The notes under the pieces were generated by a model. The model did not search any database and was not told where the DNA came from. It worked only from the letters and a program-made list of their open reading frames with translations. Positions 34,446 to 43,500 of a stretch of 64,000 nucleotides of DNA are shown in pieces; positions within the stretch are counted from its first letter, which is position 1; each line of letters opens with the position of its first letter. Both the position numbers and the translations under genes were made by a program. Origin of the DNA: BOG-908 sp964242595 (lineage in GTDB: Bacteria > Pseudomonadota > Alphaproteobacteria > Acetobacterales > Acetobacteraceae); NCBI GenBank assembly GCA_964242595.1, contig CAXTBC010000008.1, positions 12,702-76,701 on the forward strand, given 5' to 3'.

Positions 34446-34712
34446 AATGATCTAGCGCGAGACGGTAAGAAGGCCTTCAAGGCCTGGGTTGCCGCCATGC
34501 AGAAGATGATCGGTCAGGCCACCAACGAACACCTCGAGGTGTTCACCAACACGTCAGGCGATCGCATCGTCTCGCGCTTGGTAACGCGCGGGACGAACAA
34601 CGGCATCTTCGGCACGCCAGCGGACGGGGCGGAGATCGCCTTCTCTTTCCTGCCGCCCTCTGAAAGCCAAAGATCTGATCGCATAGAGGCCGATTTCCGA
34701 ACGGCGTCCTAA
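34446..34712 (+). pseudogene. SnoaL-like ester cyclase gene fragment
   Basis: One frame encodes NDLARDGKKAFKAWVAAMQK, then GQATNEHLEVFTNTSGDRIV and RGTNNGIFGTPADG. This looks like the first half of a SnoaL/NTF2-like ester cyclase (polyketide cyclase) domain. It has no proper start (the homology runs upstream of the ATG at 34497), and after about residue 68 it changes to unrelated sequence ending at 34712. The rest of the domain is absent, so it is a truncated remnant. Confidence 0.6.
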
Positions 34713-35185
34713 CGATCGACGGCAACCGCCGACACGCTGTTATAAGGGCTTCCCTCCGGCGTCAGCGCCTGGGTGGACCACACAAGATAGACCAGCACGC
34801 GCTTCTGCTTGTCCCAGAGGCGGCTGACCCTGATTTCCTTGAACAGCCAGTTGGCGCTGCCGCCGAAGACGACTTCGTTGTCGGGCGGCTCGCCCTTCAG
34901 CGTGACGGGGCCGGTTGCCCGGCACGCGATGGAGAACCGGCTCGGGTCCGTCGCCAGCCCCAAGCTCCCCTTGAAGCCGCCTGTCTCGGCACGCGACATG
35001 TAGCAGCTCACGCCGTCAACCTTGGGGTCGTCGTAGCGGTCGATGACGATGCGGTCGTTGCGGCCGACCAGGCGGAAGGTGGTGCTGACGTTGCCCACCC
35101 GCGTGGGGTCTGCCGCGCCGGCCAGCGCGGGGGTAGCCAGCACGCAGGCCATTGCGGCCGCGGCTGCCGCACGCAACCGCCTCAC
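34709..35185 (-). CDS. creA: CreA family protein
   Basis: This 158-aa secreted protein has a signal peptide (MRRLRAAAAAAMACVLATPA, cleavage near LAGA). It is followed by the CreA core: VGNVSTTFRLVGRNDRIVID, YDDPKVDGVSCYMSRAETGG, PSRFSIACRATGP and KEIRVSRLWDKQKRVLVYLV. Two cysteines probably form a disulphide. CreA is widespread in proteobacteria but its function is unknown. The GTG start overlaps the msrA stop (GTGA), so the two genes are coupled. Confidence 0.92.
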   Translation of the reverse strand: MRRLRAAAAAAMACVLATPALAGAADPTRVGNVSTTFRLVGRNDRIVIDRYDDPKVDGVSCYMSRAETGGFKGSLGLATDPSRFSIACRATGPVTLKGEPPDNEVVFGGSANWLFKEIRVSRLWDKQKRVLVYLVWSTQALTPEGSPYNSVSAVAVDR

Positions 35186-35736
35186 GCGGCGTGCGCCTTC
35201 AGGCGGTCGGCATACTGCTTGCGGAACTTGCGCACCTTGGGCGCCACGACAACCTGGCAGTAGCCGCTGCCCGGGTTGCGGGCAAAATAGTCGTCATGCT
35301 CGTCTTCGGCCGGATAGAATTTCTCCAGCGGGACGATCTCGGTGACAAGCTTGCGGTCGTACAGGCCTGCGGCTTCGATCTCGGCCGTCACCTCGCGCGC
35401 GACCTGCGCCTCGTCCGCGTTGGCGGTCAGGATGACGGAGCGGTATTGGCTTCCGACGTCGTTGCCCTGCCGGTTGGGCGTGGTGGGGTCGTGGATGGTG
35501 AAGAAGACGCGCAACAGGTCCGCGTAGCTGAGCGTGCGGGGGTCGTAGGCGATGCGCACCACTTCGGCGTGGCCAGTGTCGCCGTTGCAAACCTCACGGT
35601 AGCGCGGGTTCGCGGTGTGACCGCCGGCGTAGCCGGACTTCACCGACCGAACGCCGTCCAGGTCGCGGTAGACCGCCTCCACGCACCAGAAGCAGCCGCC
35701 GCCCAGCACCGCAACCGCCAAACCCGTCTCGTCCAT
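35182..35736 (-). CDS. msrA: peptide-methionine (S)-S-oxide reductase
   Basis: The 184-aa enzyme repairs oxidised methionine. The nucleophilic cysteine is in GGGCFWCVEAVYRDL, followed by GVRSVKSGYAGGHTANPRY, VCNGDTGHAEVV and DPTTPNRQGNDVGSQYRSV, all standard MsrA blocks. The C-terminal GSGYCQVVVAPK holds a second cysteine that could act as a resolving residue. The ATG at 35736 was chosen because homology starts there, although the frame stays open far upstream. It is coupled to creA. Confidence 0.96.
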   Translation of the reverse strand: MDETGLAVAVLGGGCFWCVEAVYRDLDGVRSVKSGYAGGHTANPRYREVCNGDTGHAEVVRIAYDPRTLSYADLLRVFFTIHDPTTPNRQGNDVGSQYRSVILTANADEAQVAREVTAEIEAAGLYDRKLVTEIVPLEKFYPAEDEHDDYFARNPGSGYCQVVVAPKVRKFRKQYADRLKAHAA

Positions 35737-35825
35737 CGCTCCAGCCTCCCAGGATGAGGGCGCAGATGGCGATGGCAGGGCGCGAAGAAAACCCCCGAGC
35801 AGACGGCCGAGCAGTCCCGCCGCGC

Positions 35826-36509
35826 TCACTCTGCGCGGATCGAGGCGGTTTCCGGCCCTTTCTGCCCCTGGGTGATCTGGATCATCACGCGCTGGCCTTC
35901 GGCCAGGTCCATCAGGCCGGCCCGGCGCAGGGCGGAGGCGTGCACGAACACGTCCTTGCCACCGTCCTCGGGCGCAATGAAGCCGAACCCCTTGGTGGCG
36001 TTGTACCACTTCACCGTGCCGGCCTGTTCGGGGCCGGACGCGCTCGGCGCATCGAAGCCGCGCCGAGCGCCGCCGTTGTAGCCGCCGCCGCCTTGGCCGC
36101 CATCGTAGGCGTCGCGATCCGGCGGCCGCAGCGCGCGGGGCGCGGGGGCGGCCTGGCCGGCAGTACTCTCGTCCACCTCGGTCACTTCGGTCACTTGCGG
36201 GCCTTTCTGGCCCTGCCCGGTGCGCACCTTCAGCGTGGCGCCTGGGTTTACGGCGGTGACGCCGGTGCGGGCCAGCACGCTGGCGTGCAGGAACACGTCG
36301 CCGCCGCCATCCGTCATCTCGACGAAGCCGAAACCTTTCTCCGCGTTGAACCATTTCACGATGGCGGTGCTTTCCGGCCCGGTCGCCATCGGCGCCGGGA
36401 CGGCAGGACGCCGCGGGAATGACGGCATCGGCGTGACCGGGTCGGGTGCGTATTCGTCAAATCCCTTTTCGGACCGACGCCGTCTCTGCCAATTATCCGT
36501 CTTCGCCAT
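35826..36509 (-). CDS. protein with two cold-shock domains
   Basis: The 227-aa product has a basic N-terminus (MAKTDNWQRRRRSEKGFDEY), then cold-shock domain 1 with IVKWFNAEKGFGFVEMTDGG and DVFLHASVL. A Gly/Pro/Arg-rich linker follows, then domain 2 with GTVKWYNATKGFGFIAPEDG and DVFVHASALRRAGL. Both domains keep the RNP1-like KGFGF and RNP2-like VFxHAS nucleic-acid-binding motifs. Double cold-shock proteins occur in many alphaproteobacteria and bind single-stranded RNA or DNA. Cold induction is not shown by the sequence. Confidence 0.93.
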   Translation of the reverse strand: MAKTDNWQRRRRSEKGFDEYAPDPVTPMPSFPRRPAVPAPMATGPESTAIVKWFNAEKGFGFVEMTDGGGDVFLHASVLARTGVTAVNPGATLKVRTGQGQKGPQVTEVTEVDESTAGQAAPAPRALRPPDRDAYDGGQGGGGYNGGARRGFDAPSASGPEQAGTVKWYNATKGFGFIAPEDGGKDVFVHASALRRAGLMDLAEGQRVMIQITQGQKGPETASIRAE

Positions 36510-36607
36510 GAGATCGTCCGCGCAGGGTGTTGCCAGGGCACAGCCGCGCCGCCACGGCGCATCGCCCATTACCGGTTATACACCGGAAACAAACCGGATA
36601 AAGCCCC

Positions 36608-36706
36608 GATCAACAGACGGGTCTGGGCCTCAAGGCCCCGTCACGCGAATGCGTGCTACGCACGACGGGTTTGGGGCAGTGAGCAAGGTTGGCTACAGGT
36701 CAAGAC
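36608..36706. repeat. family B repeat, variant-loop partial copy
   Basis: Inverted orientation: gggtctgggcctcaaggccc, then gtcacgcgaatgcgtgctac / gcacgacggg, then tttggggca and a tail gctacaggtcaag. The hairpin loop is replaced by the same insert of about 30 bp seen in the copy at 63693. Confidence 0.78.
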
Positions 36707-36757
36707 TGTCACGGTGGGCCTGATGGAGTGCCTAACTCTCTCCAGAAGAGGCCCTCC

Positions 36758-37405
36758 TTATCGTATTCCCACCGACTTGTGCGTCTGCCAGCTTAGCCGC
36801 CATTGTGGATGCGCCAGGCAATACGCCACCGCCGCCCGGGTGTTGGCCGCCACCTCGGCGCCGTCCATCGGCTGCAGCAGGAGGTAGCGGAACGCCAGGT
36901 GCTCGTAACGCTCCGGCTCGGCGCCTGGCTGGGGGAACACCAGCTTGCACTCGTCACCGCCTTGCAGCACCAGCGGCGCACCCGCCTTCGGGCTGACGCA
37001 GATCCAGTCCAGCCTAGGGGGTGCCGGCTGCGTGCCGTTGGTCTCCACCGCCACCTGGAAGCCGCGCGCGTGCAACGCTTCCACCAGCGCCGCGTCGGCC
37101 TGCAACAACGGCTCGCCGCCGGTCAGGACTACCAGCCGGTGCTGCGGTCCGCCTGACCACGCAGCCGCGATGGCGCCGGCCAGGTGCGCTGCCCCGGCAA
37201 AGCGGCCTCCGCCGGTGCCGTCCAGGCCCACAAAATCCGTATCGCAGAAGCGACAGACGGCGCCTTCCCGGTCGCGCTCCAGCCCGGACCAGAGGTTGCA
37301 GCCGGCGAAACGGCAAAACACCGCCGCGCGTCCGGCCTGCATGCCCTCCCCCTGCAGCGTCAGGAAGATCTCCTTGACGGCGTACGACCGCGCGACCGGT
37401 CTCAG
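36758..37405 (-). CDS. queE: 7-carboxy-7-deazaguanine synthase, probable CTG start
   Basis: The 215-aa radical SAM enzyme belongs to queuosine/7-deazapurine biosynthesis. It has the cluster cysteines in CRFAGCNLWSG and VCRFCDTDF, the SAM-binding VVLTGGEPLLQ and the VETNGTQ strand. The only ATG (37342) begins after the essential SYAVKEIFLTLQGEG motif, which is encoded in frame just upstream with no ATG, GTG or TTG. A CTG at 37403-37405 has AAGGA seven bases upstream and gives the normal family length, so I use it. The phasin gene ends 35 bases upstream. The other queuosine genes are not in the window. Confidence 0.88.
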   Translation of the reverse strand: MRPVARSYAVKEIFLTLQGEGMQAGRAAVFCRFAGCNLWSGLERDREGAVCRFCDTDFVGLDGTGGGRFAGAAHLAGAIAAAWSGGPQHRLVVLTGGEPLLQADAALVEALHARGFQVAVETNGTQPAPPRLDWICVSPKAGAPLVLQGGDECKLVFPQPGAEPERYEHLAFRYLLLQPMDGAEVAANTRAAVAYCLAHPQWRLSWQTHKSVGIR

Positions 37406-37439
37406 CGGGTGTTCCTTCAGGCCCCGATCAAGTGTCAGG

Positions 37440-37889
37440 TCAGGTCGTGGGATGCTCGGACTTCTCCAGCAGGCCGCGCACCTCGTCCATCGCCTCCTTG
37501 AAGCGCTCGCTCAGCACGGCAAGCGCCTCGCCGTTGCTGCGCTGGATCAGGTCGGAGAGGTCGCGGATGTTGGCAACCGCGCGCTCGTAGGATTTCTTGA
37601 CGAGGTCTGCCTGGCGGGCTGCCTTGGCCTGCGGGCTTTCGGTGGTCGACAGCTCGCGCACGTGCTCGGACAGCTCCGTCATTGTCTGCTGCATGATCTC
37701 CATGTGCCGGCGGGCCACCGCCTGCGCGCCTTCCAGCGCCAGGCGGTTGGCGTTGGAGAGCACTTCCATGTTGCGGCGGTGCGCCGCCAGCAGGGCCGAA
37801 CTGTCCGGGATCATGGTAGGGAAGCGCATCTCGGTGAAGCGGCGCGTCATCTCCGTCAGGAGGGTCGCGGGATCACTTGAGTCGGCCAT
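37440..37889 (-). CDS. phasin family protein
   Basis: The 149-aa helical protein begins MADSSDPATLLTEMTRRF and has the phasin-type ALLAAHRRNMEVLSNANRLA segment followed by AVARRHMEIMQQTM. A long amphipathic helix up to the charged C-terminus follows. Phasins coat polyhydroxyalkanoate granules, though many alphaproteobacterial members have no proven granule role. GGAG lies 6 bases before the ATG at 37889; an earlier in-frame ATG at 37925 lacks such a site. No PHA synthase is present in this window. Confidence 0.87.
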   Translation of the reverse strand: MADSSDPATLLTEMTRRFTEMRFPTMIPDSSALLAAHRRNMEVLSNANRLALEGAQAVARRHMEIMQQTMTELSEHVRELSTTESPQAKAARQADLVKKSYERAVANIRDLSDLIQRSNGEALAVLSERFKEAMDEVRGLLEKSEHPTT

Positions 37890-37957
37890 GGTGGTCTCCG
37901 TTCCGCCTGTCGCGGTGGTGTTCATGATGCGTCTTTGAGTGGGGCGCTGCAAGGTAA

Positions 37958-38094
37958 GCGAGGAAGCAGTTCTTTTTCGAGAAAAAGAACCAAAAAGCTT
38001 TTGCTCCCTGTCGGGTGGTGCGGAGAGATGCGCGCCGAATTAGTGAAAGTCTTTTGCTTCTTTTCTTCAGAAAAGAAGGCGTTTCTTGCTTACC
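37958..38094. repeat. family A palindromic repeat, full copy
   Basis: Arms gcagttctttttcgagaaaa and ttgcttcttttcttcagaaa. The centre has ccctgtcgggtg. The end cttgctta provides the TAA stop of the TetR/COQ9-like gene. One stem carries C-G pairs in place of T-A. Confidence 0.9.
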
Positions 38095-38764
38095 CCGTCG
38101 GTGGCGTATCCGCCGCCCCGCTGATCGCCGCCGCCACGGCCGCCGCCTCCTCCGGCGCAGGCTCGGGAAACGGCTTGGGCCCTTCTTCGACAACCGGCGC
38201 GGGCGCGCGGTGCAGCCAGCCGGCGACGCGCTCGGCGCGCGTCAGCGCACGGTCCAGCGCCGCCATGGTGCCGGACAAATCCTGCGTCTCGTCCGTGCGC
38301 CAGGCGCGCAGGGTGTAGAGCCACACGGCGACCATGCCCTGGGAGGCCAGCGCGCCGCGCCAGCCGCCGGTGGGCACGCCCGCGCCCTCCAGCATCCAGG
38401 CCATGCTGTGCGCCGTGGCGCCGGCCAGCAGCAGCGACGCGGCAGGATCGGTCGGCAAGCCGTCCAGCAGGGCCAGCACGCCGGCACGGTGGTGCTGCAA
38501 CGCATCGAAGCGGCGCATCACCACGTCGAACAGGCGCTCTCGCACCGGGCCGGTGTCGAGCGCGTCCGACAGGGCGTGCGCATCGGCCAGCGCGCCGAAG
38601 CGGAGCAGGATGTCGTGCGTGCCGGCGAAGCGTGCCCTCGTCTGCTCCAGCTTCAGCCCGGCTTCACGGGCCGCCGCGCCCGGCGAGACGGCGGACCAGC
38701 CGACGGTGGCGGCCAGGCTGAAGGCGGCCGTGATGAGCGCCTGGTCGAAGTCCTGGTCGGTCAT
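38090..38764 (-). CDS. TetR/COQ9-like protein
   Basis: The 224-aa protein has an N-terminal region of TetR-like helices (DQALITAAFSLAATVGWSAV, AAREAGLKLEQTRARF). This leads into the VRERLFDVVMRRFDALQHHR and LLAGATAHSMAWMLEGAGVP blocks of the COQ9 / rpsU-divergent family. COQ9 proteins bind lipids in ubiquinone synthesis, whereas TetR relatives bind DNA, so both readings are possible. Its tail is Pro/Glu/Ala-rich and ends at the TAA supplied by a family A repeat. The ATG at 38764 has AGGAA about 7 bases upstream. It lies downstream of proC on the same strand. Confidence 0.75.
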   Translation of the reverse strand: MTDQDFDQALITAAFSLAATVGWSAVSPGAAAREAGLKLEQTRARFAGTHDILLRFGALADAHALSDALDTGPVRERLFDVVMRRFDALQHHRAGVLALLDGLPTDPAASLLLAGATAHSMAWMLEGAGVPTGGWRGALASQGMVAVWLYTLRAWRTDETQDLSGTMAALDRALTRAERVAGWLHRAPAPVVEEGPKPFPEPAPEEAAAVAAAISGAADTPPTG

Positions 38765-38793
38765 GGGAAGTTCCTGGTGCGGTGGCGGCATTG

Positions 38794-38881
38794 AGGAAGA
38801 AAGGTCCTCTTTGCCGGAAAAAAAGAAGCAGACAACCGATGGCTGCGCTGTTGCGGCTGTTCCGGACGGCACCCGGCGGTA
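38794..38881. repeat. family A repeat, degraded left half
   Basis: gaagaaaggtcctctttgcc then ggaaaaaaagaagcag, followed by the centre ctgcgctgttgcggctgttc and acccggcgg. Many changes; the right arm is absent. Confidence 0.65.
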
Positions 38882-38894
38882 ACGGACGGCTTGC

Positions 38895-39716
38895 CTACCG
38901 CGCCAGCTCGCTTGAGCGGGCCGTCGCCGCCCGCAGCGCCTGGGCCACCGCCGCCGGCCACGCAGCCGGCTCCATCAGCACCGCGAGCGCCCGTTCCGTC
39001 ACCCCGTTCGGGCTGGTCACGTTGCGCCGCAACTGGGCGGAGTCCTCGGGCGAGGCGTCCAGCAGGGCGCCAGAGCCGGACACCGTCTTGCGGGCCAGGC
39101 GGCGGGCCAGCTCAGGCGGCAGGCCCTGGGCGACGCCCTCCTGCTCCAGTAGTTCGGCCAGCAGGAACACGTAGGCCGGCCCGCAGCCGGAAACCGAGGT
39201 GGCCGGGTCGATCAGCCCTTCGTCGTCCAGCCAGGCGACCTCGCCGGAGGCGGCGAGCAGGCGATGGCAAAGGTCGGCCTGGTCGGCAGAGACGCCGAGC
39301 CCGCTGACGGCGACGGTGATGCCCTGGCCAATGGCGGCGGGTGTGTTGGGCATGGCGCGGACGACGGGGTTGGCTGTGCCCAGCAGGGCTGACAGGCGCG
39401 CGACGGGCAGGCCGGCAAGGATGGACAGCACCACGGCGCCAGGCGGCAGCTTGCGGCCGAGTTCCGGCAGCACGGTGGCGGCCATTTGCGGCTTGATGGC
39501 GAGGATGACAGCGGCCGCTGGCACCTCGCCGGCCAACGCGTCGAGCGACGCCACGAGCGTGTCCTGCGGCCGGGCTACGCCCTGCGGCAGGCTAGGATCG
39601 ACCAGCAGCGAGGCAGGCAGCCCGGCGGCTGCCCAGCCTGCAAACATGGCGGCGCCCATCCGTCCGGCGCCGACCAGCAGGATGGGCGGCAAAGCCTTGG
39701 TCGTCTCGGTCGGCAT
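38895..39716 (-). CDS. proC: pyrroline-5-carboxylate reductase
   Basis: The 273-aa product is the last enzyme of proline synthesis, reducing pyrroline-5-carboxylate with NAD(P)H. It has the N-terminal Rossmann loop LLVGAGRMGAAMFAGW, the VVRAMPNTPAAIGQGITV segment, the VSGCGPAYVFLLAELLEQEG substrate block, and a C-terminal NVTSPNGVTERAL. All are hallmark ProC sequences and the length is normal. It sits between YbjN and the TetR/COQ9-like gene on the same strand; YbjN-proC adjacency recurs in alphaproteobacteria. Confidence 0.96.
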   Translation of the reverse strand: MPTETTKALPPILLVGAGRMGAAMFAGWAAAGLPASLLVDPSLPQGVARPQDTLVASLDALAGEVPAAAVILAIKPQMAATVLPELGRKLPPGAVVLSILAGLPVARLSALLGTANPVVRAMPNTPAAIGQGITVAVSGLGVSADQADLCHRLLAASGEVAWLDDEGLIDPATSVSGCGPAYVFLLAELLEQEGVAQGLPPELARRLARKTVSGSGALLDASPEDSAQLRRNVTSPNGVTERALAVLMEPAAWPAAVAQALRAATARSSELAR

Positions 39717-39814
39717 CAGGAGCGGAGCTTCAGCAAGGCCATAAGCGGTTTATTTTCAGAATAGTTCATGAGGGTCTTTACGCCTCGTCGGCTCCCTCCG
39801 GACAGAGCCGAGCC

Positions 39815-39870
39815 AAACTTCCAAAAGCCTTTTGCTTTTTTTCTCGAAAAAGAAGGCCTTGCTTTCTTCG
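39815..39870. repeat. family A repeat, one arm
   Basis: cttccaaaagccttttgctt then tttctcgaaaaagaaggcct and tgctttctt: a single intact arm. The other side is only weakly recognisable as gtcggctccctccggacaga. Confidence 0.75.
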
Positions 39871-39884
39871 CTGCAAACCGCGGC

Positions 39885-40382
39885 TTACGCCTCCCCCACA
39901 CATTCCAGCATGGCGGCTTCCAGCGCGTCGGCCGGCGTCTTGCCGCCCCACAATACGAACTGGAACGCGGGGTAGAAGCGCTCGCACTCGGTGATCGCAA
40001 TGTCGACCATGTCCTCCAGGCTCTCGGCCGACGCGCCGGGAGCACCGCGTAGCAGCACGGAGTGGCGGAACAGCGGCATGCCCTCCTCGCTGTCCATGCC
40101 GAAATGGCCGATCCAGAGGCGTTCGTTGGCGCGCGCCAGGAGTTCGTAGAGGGCGGCGCGGCGGGGGGCCGGCACCTTGAGGTCGAACGTGCAGGTGAAG
40201 TGCATGGCCGAGATCTCGCCCGACCAGCTGAAATACAGGCCGTAGTCGCACCATTTGCCTGGCGCTTCGGCGGCCATCTCGGCATCCGAACGGCGGTCGA
40301 ACACCCATTCGTTGGCCGAGACGATCTGCTCCATGACGTCGAGCGGGTTGGCGGCGGGGGTGGCAACCATGCTCAGGGACAT
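39885..40382 (-). CDS. YbjN domain-containing protein
   Basis: The 165-aa cytoplasmic protein has NPLDVMEQIVSANEWVFDRR at the start, then CDYGLYFSWSGEISAMHFTC and LWIGHFGMDSEEGMPLFRHS. This is the YbjN/type III secretion chaperone-like fold seen across alphaproteobacteria upstream of proC. The final part, SLEDMVDIAITECERFYPAF, is also characteristic. YbjN proteins are sensory or chaperone-like regulators of unclear mechanism. A family A arm separates it from proC. Confidence 0.9.
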   Translation of the reverse strand: MSLSMVATPAANPLDVMEQIVSANEWVFDRRSDAEMAAEAPGKWCDYGLYFSWSGEISAMHFTCTFDLKVPAPRRAALYELLARANERLWIGHFGMDSEEGMPLFRHSVLLRGAPGASAESLEDMVDIAITECERFYPAFQFVLWGGKTPADALEAAMLECVGEA

Positions 40383-40536
40383 ACGGGGTCTCCCCTAGGG
40401 GCAGGAGCCGGGCCGGGATGCCGGACCGGACTGCGCAGACGACGATATGAAGGCACCTGGATTCGGGGCAAGCAGGCTGGCAATGGTATCTCGCTGAACC
40501 GTGCCCCTGCGTCCTGCCGGCGGTTGCGTACAGCCT

Positions 40537-43500
40537 CTATTTAAGCGTGAGCGAGGACGCCGTCAGGTTCGCCACGCCCACGACAGTGATCTGCGTGCCG
40601 TCCTGCAGATGGAGGAAGCTGGAGCCGCCGCTATGGGTGATCTGCGGCGCCACGCTGCCGTAGCCGTTCAGCTGGAGCATGTCCTGTCCTGGCACGAAGC
40701 CGTAGATGCTGTCCGTGGCGTTGTTGTTGAGCCCGTCCGTGAAACTGAAGACGTCGTCACCGCCGCCGCTCACCATGCCGGTCTGGCCGCTGCCGGCCAG
40801 GAACAGGTCGTTGCCGAGGCCGCCCCACAAGGTTTCGCTGCCGGCGCCTGCCTGGAAGATGTTGTTGCCGGTGGACGCGCCGGCATAGACGTCCGCGCCG
40901 GTGCTGGCGGCCACCGACACGTTGGCGCCGCCATTGACGTAGACAGTCACGCCGGTGCCGGCGGTGACAGTGCTGGCGCCGTGGCCCACGACGAAGACCG
41001 AGCCGGCGCCGCCGGAATAGACGCCCAGCCCGGTGCCGCCGAACACCGTCACCGGCCCTGCGCCGCCCTGCACGTAGGTCTGGTTGGGACCGCCCACGAT
41101 CACCGCCGAGCCGCTGCCGCCGACGTAGTCCACCGCGCTGTTGCCCGCCCACAGCAGGTTGTTGTTGGCGGCACCGCCATGCATCACGATCTGGCCGCTA
41201 CCACCCACAACGGTGGCGGCGGTGTTGCCGCCGACGAAATTGAGCACGCCGGCGGCCGGGCCGAACACCACGTCGCCGGCAAGCCCCACGGCCGCGTTGA
41301 CGGTAATGTTGTCGTCCGTGACGGCGGCGGCTTGGCCGCAGACCACGGTGTCCGCACCGTCGAGCACGACGTCGTTGCTGGAGCCGAAGTTCTGCGGCGC
41401 GCCGAGGAAGACCTCGCTATGGCCGCCGCTAGTGGTGACGGCGGCGGCATCGTTGTTGGTGATGATGGTGTCGTTGCCGCTACCGTGGACGAACACGTCG
41501 TGCCCGGTGGTGGTGCCGGCGGCGCCGGCGGCGAGCCGGGCGAAGAAGACGGTTCCCGAAGAGCCGGCGCCGCCGTCGATCGTGTCGCCGTCGCCGAAGA
41601 CGGCGATGGCGTCCGCGCCCGCGTTGCCGACCAGCAGCGCGCCGCCGACCGAGCCGTCGGTCATGGAAAGGTTCTCCTGGCCTTCCAGCAGGAGGGCCTT
41701 GTAGCCGGTCTGCAGCACCTGGATGGTCTGCGGCGCCGCGTTAGGGCCCACGATTTCAACGCTGGTGGGTGTCACCTGGGAGGCGGCGCTCGGCAGGCTG
41801 CCCTGCGCGGACACCCACTCCCACGTGCTCTGGTTGGCCGTCGTGTTCTGGTCGACCACGTTTTGCAGGTCGACCAGGGTGTCGGTCGAGAAAACGCCGA
41901 CGAGGCTGGCCACCAGGTTGTTGGCGGCGACGATCGTGCCGTAGCTCGAGGTGGACGTGGTCATGAAGCCGTCTCCCTGGCCGGACGTGTTGTCCGGCGT
42001 TGCAGTCAGCGTGATGTCGCCATCGGACGTTCCGGTGGCGGTGAAGGCGAGGCCGGCCTGGTCTCCCAGCAAGGTGAGCTGGGCCAGCGTCTGCGTGCCG
42101 GCATCGACGGTGAGCACGCCGGATCCCGGCGCGGTCTCGGCGTAGGTGGCCGAGGTGGCGGCCGCTGCGCCCAAAAGGGCGGTGCTGAGAATGATCGTGT
42201 CGCCGGCGCCAAAATCGGCGATGGCGGGTGCCTGGGCCAGGGCTGCGGACCCCAGCGAGAGAGTGCCGCCGCCGGCAAAATCGGCGGTCAGCGCTGCGCC
42301 GGCAGTGCCGGTGAGCGCCAGTTCGGCGCCCACGCCCACCAGCAGCAGCCCGTCGCCGGCGACTGCGCCCAGCACCAGCGTGCCACCGGCGGCGGCGATG
42401 GTGCCGTTATCCGAGATGGAAGCGGCCGTGAGGCTGCCTGCACCCTGGATCAGCCCGCCCGAATCCACCTGGATGCAACCGGAAGCCGCGCCCTGAGCAC
42501 CGCCGACCTCCACGGTGCCGGACGGCCCGGCCACCACGGCGCTGCCGGCGCCGCCCAGCACGAGCGCGCCGAGATCGACCGTACCGGCGACGGCATCGAG
42601 CACGCCGCCTTGGCCGCCGCTCGCCTGGCCGCCGGCCACGCCCAGCGCCGCCGTCGTGGCCACGTTCAGCGTGCCGCCGTTCAACGCCACCGCGCCCAGC
42701 ACCGCGAGCGTTCCGGCGGCAACGCTGCTGCCGCTGCCCAGCGCCAGCACGGCGGGCGTCCCGGCCATACCCAACGCGAGCGTGCCGGTGACGAAGGATC
42801 CGGCCAGCGCCACCGTGCCGGTCAGGCTGAGGGAAGCCGCGTCTGCAGGCCCGCTCAGCAGCAGCGCAACACCCGTATCGCCGGCCACCGAGACCATGTT
42901 GTTCAGGCCCGGCGCCGTGGCGGCCGGCGACTGGCCGAGCGTCACGTCCTGCCAGTTGGCGGCGGTAGACCAGGCGGACCCCTGGCCGCCGATCCAGACA
43001 TAGGCGTCCGGCGTGGCCGTGCCGGTGGGCTGGCCGGTGCCGCCTTGCGCGGCCACCGTGACCTCGGCGCCGGTGCCGTCCGGCTGCACCGCGAACACGT
43101 CACCGAGGTAGCTGCCGAGCAGCACCAGACGCTCCACCACGTGCCCCGCCTCGCCGAGCGTGAGCGTGCCCGTGCCGGACGTGGAGGATTGGTAGGCGAC
43201 GCTGTCGATCGGCGTGTCGGCCACCACGATCGTATCTCCTGCGGCGAAGCCGGAGATGCCGCCGGCAGGGGCGGCCGGGCCGCCCAGCAGCAGCGTGGCG
43301 CCGCTTCCGGTGAAGGCCACCGGACAACTGTCCGCCCCGGCCAGCGCCAGCGTGGCGGCGGTGCCGATGGCCAGCGACCCGGAGCCAGAGACTGCGCCCA
43401 GCCACAGCGTGCCAGCCTGGGCGGACACGACGCCGTTGTCGATGACCGGCCCGGCCAGGTTGAGGCTGCCGTTGCCGCTGGCTTGCGCCCCCGCGTCGAT

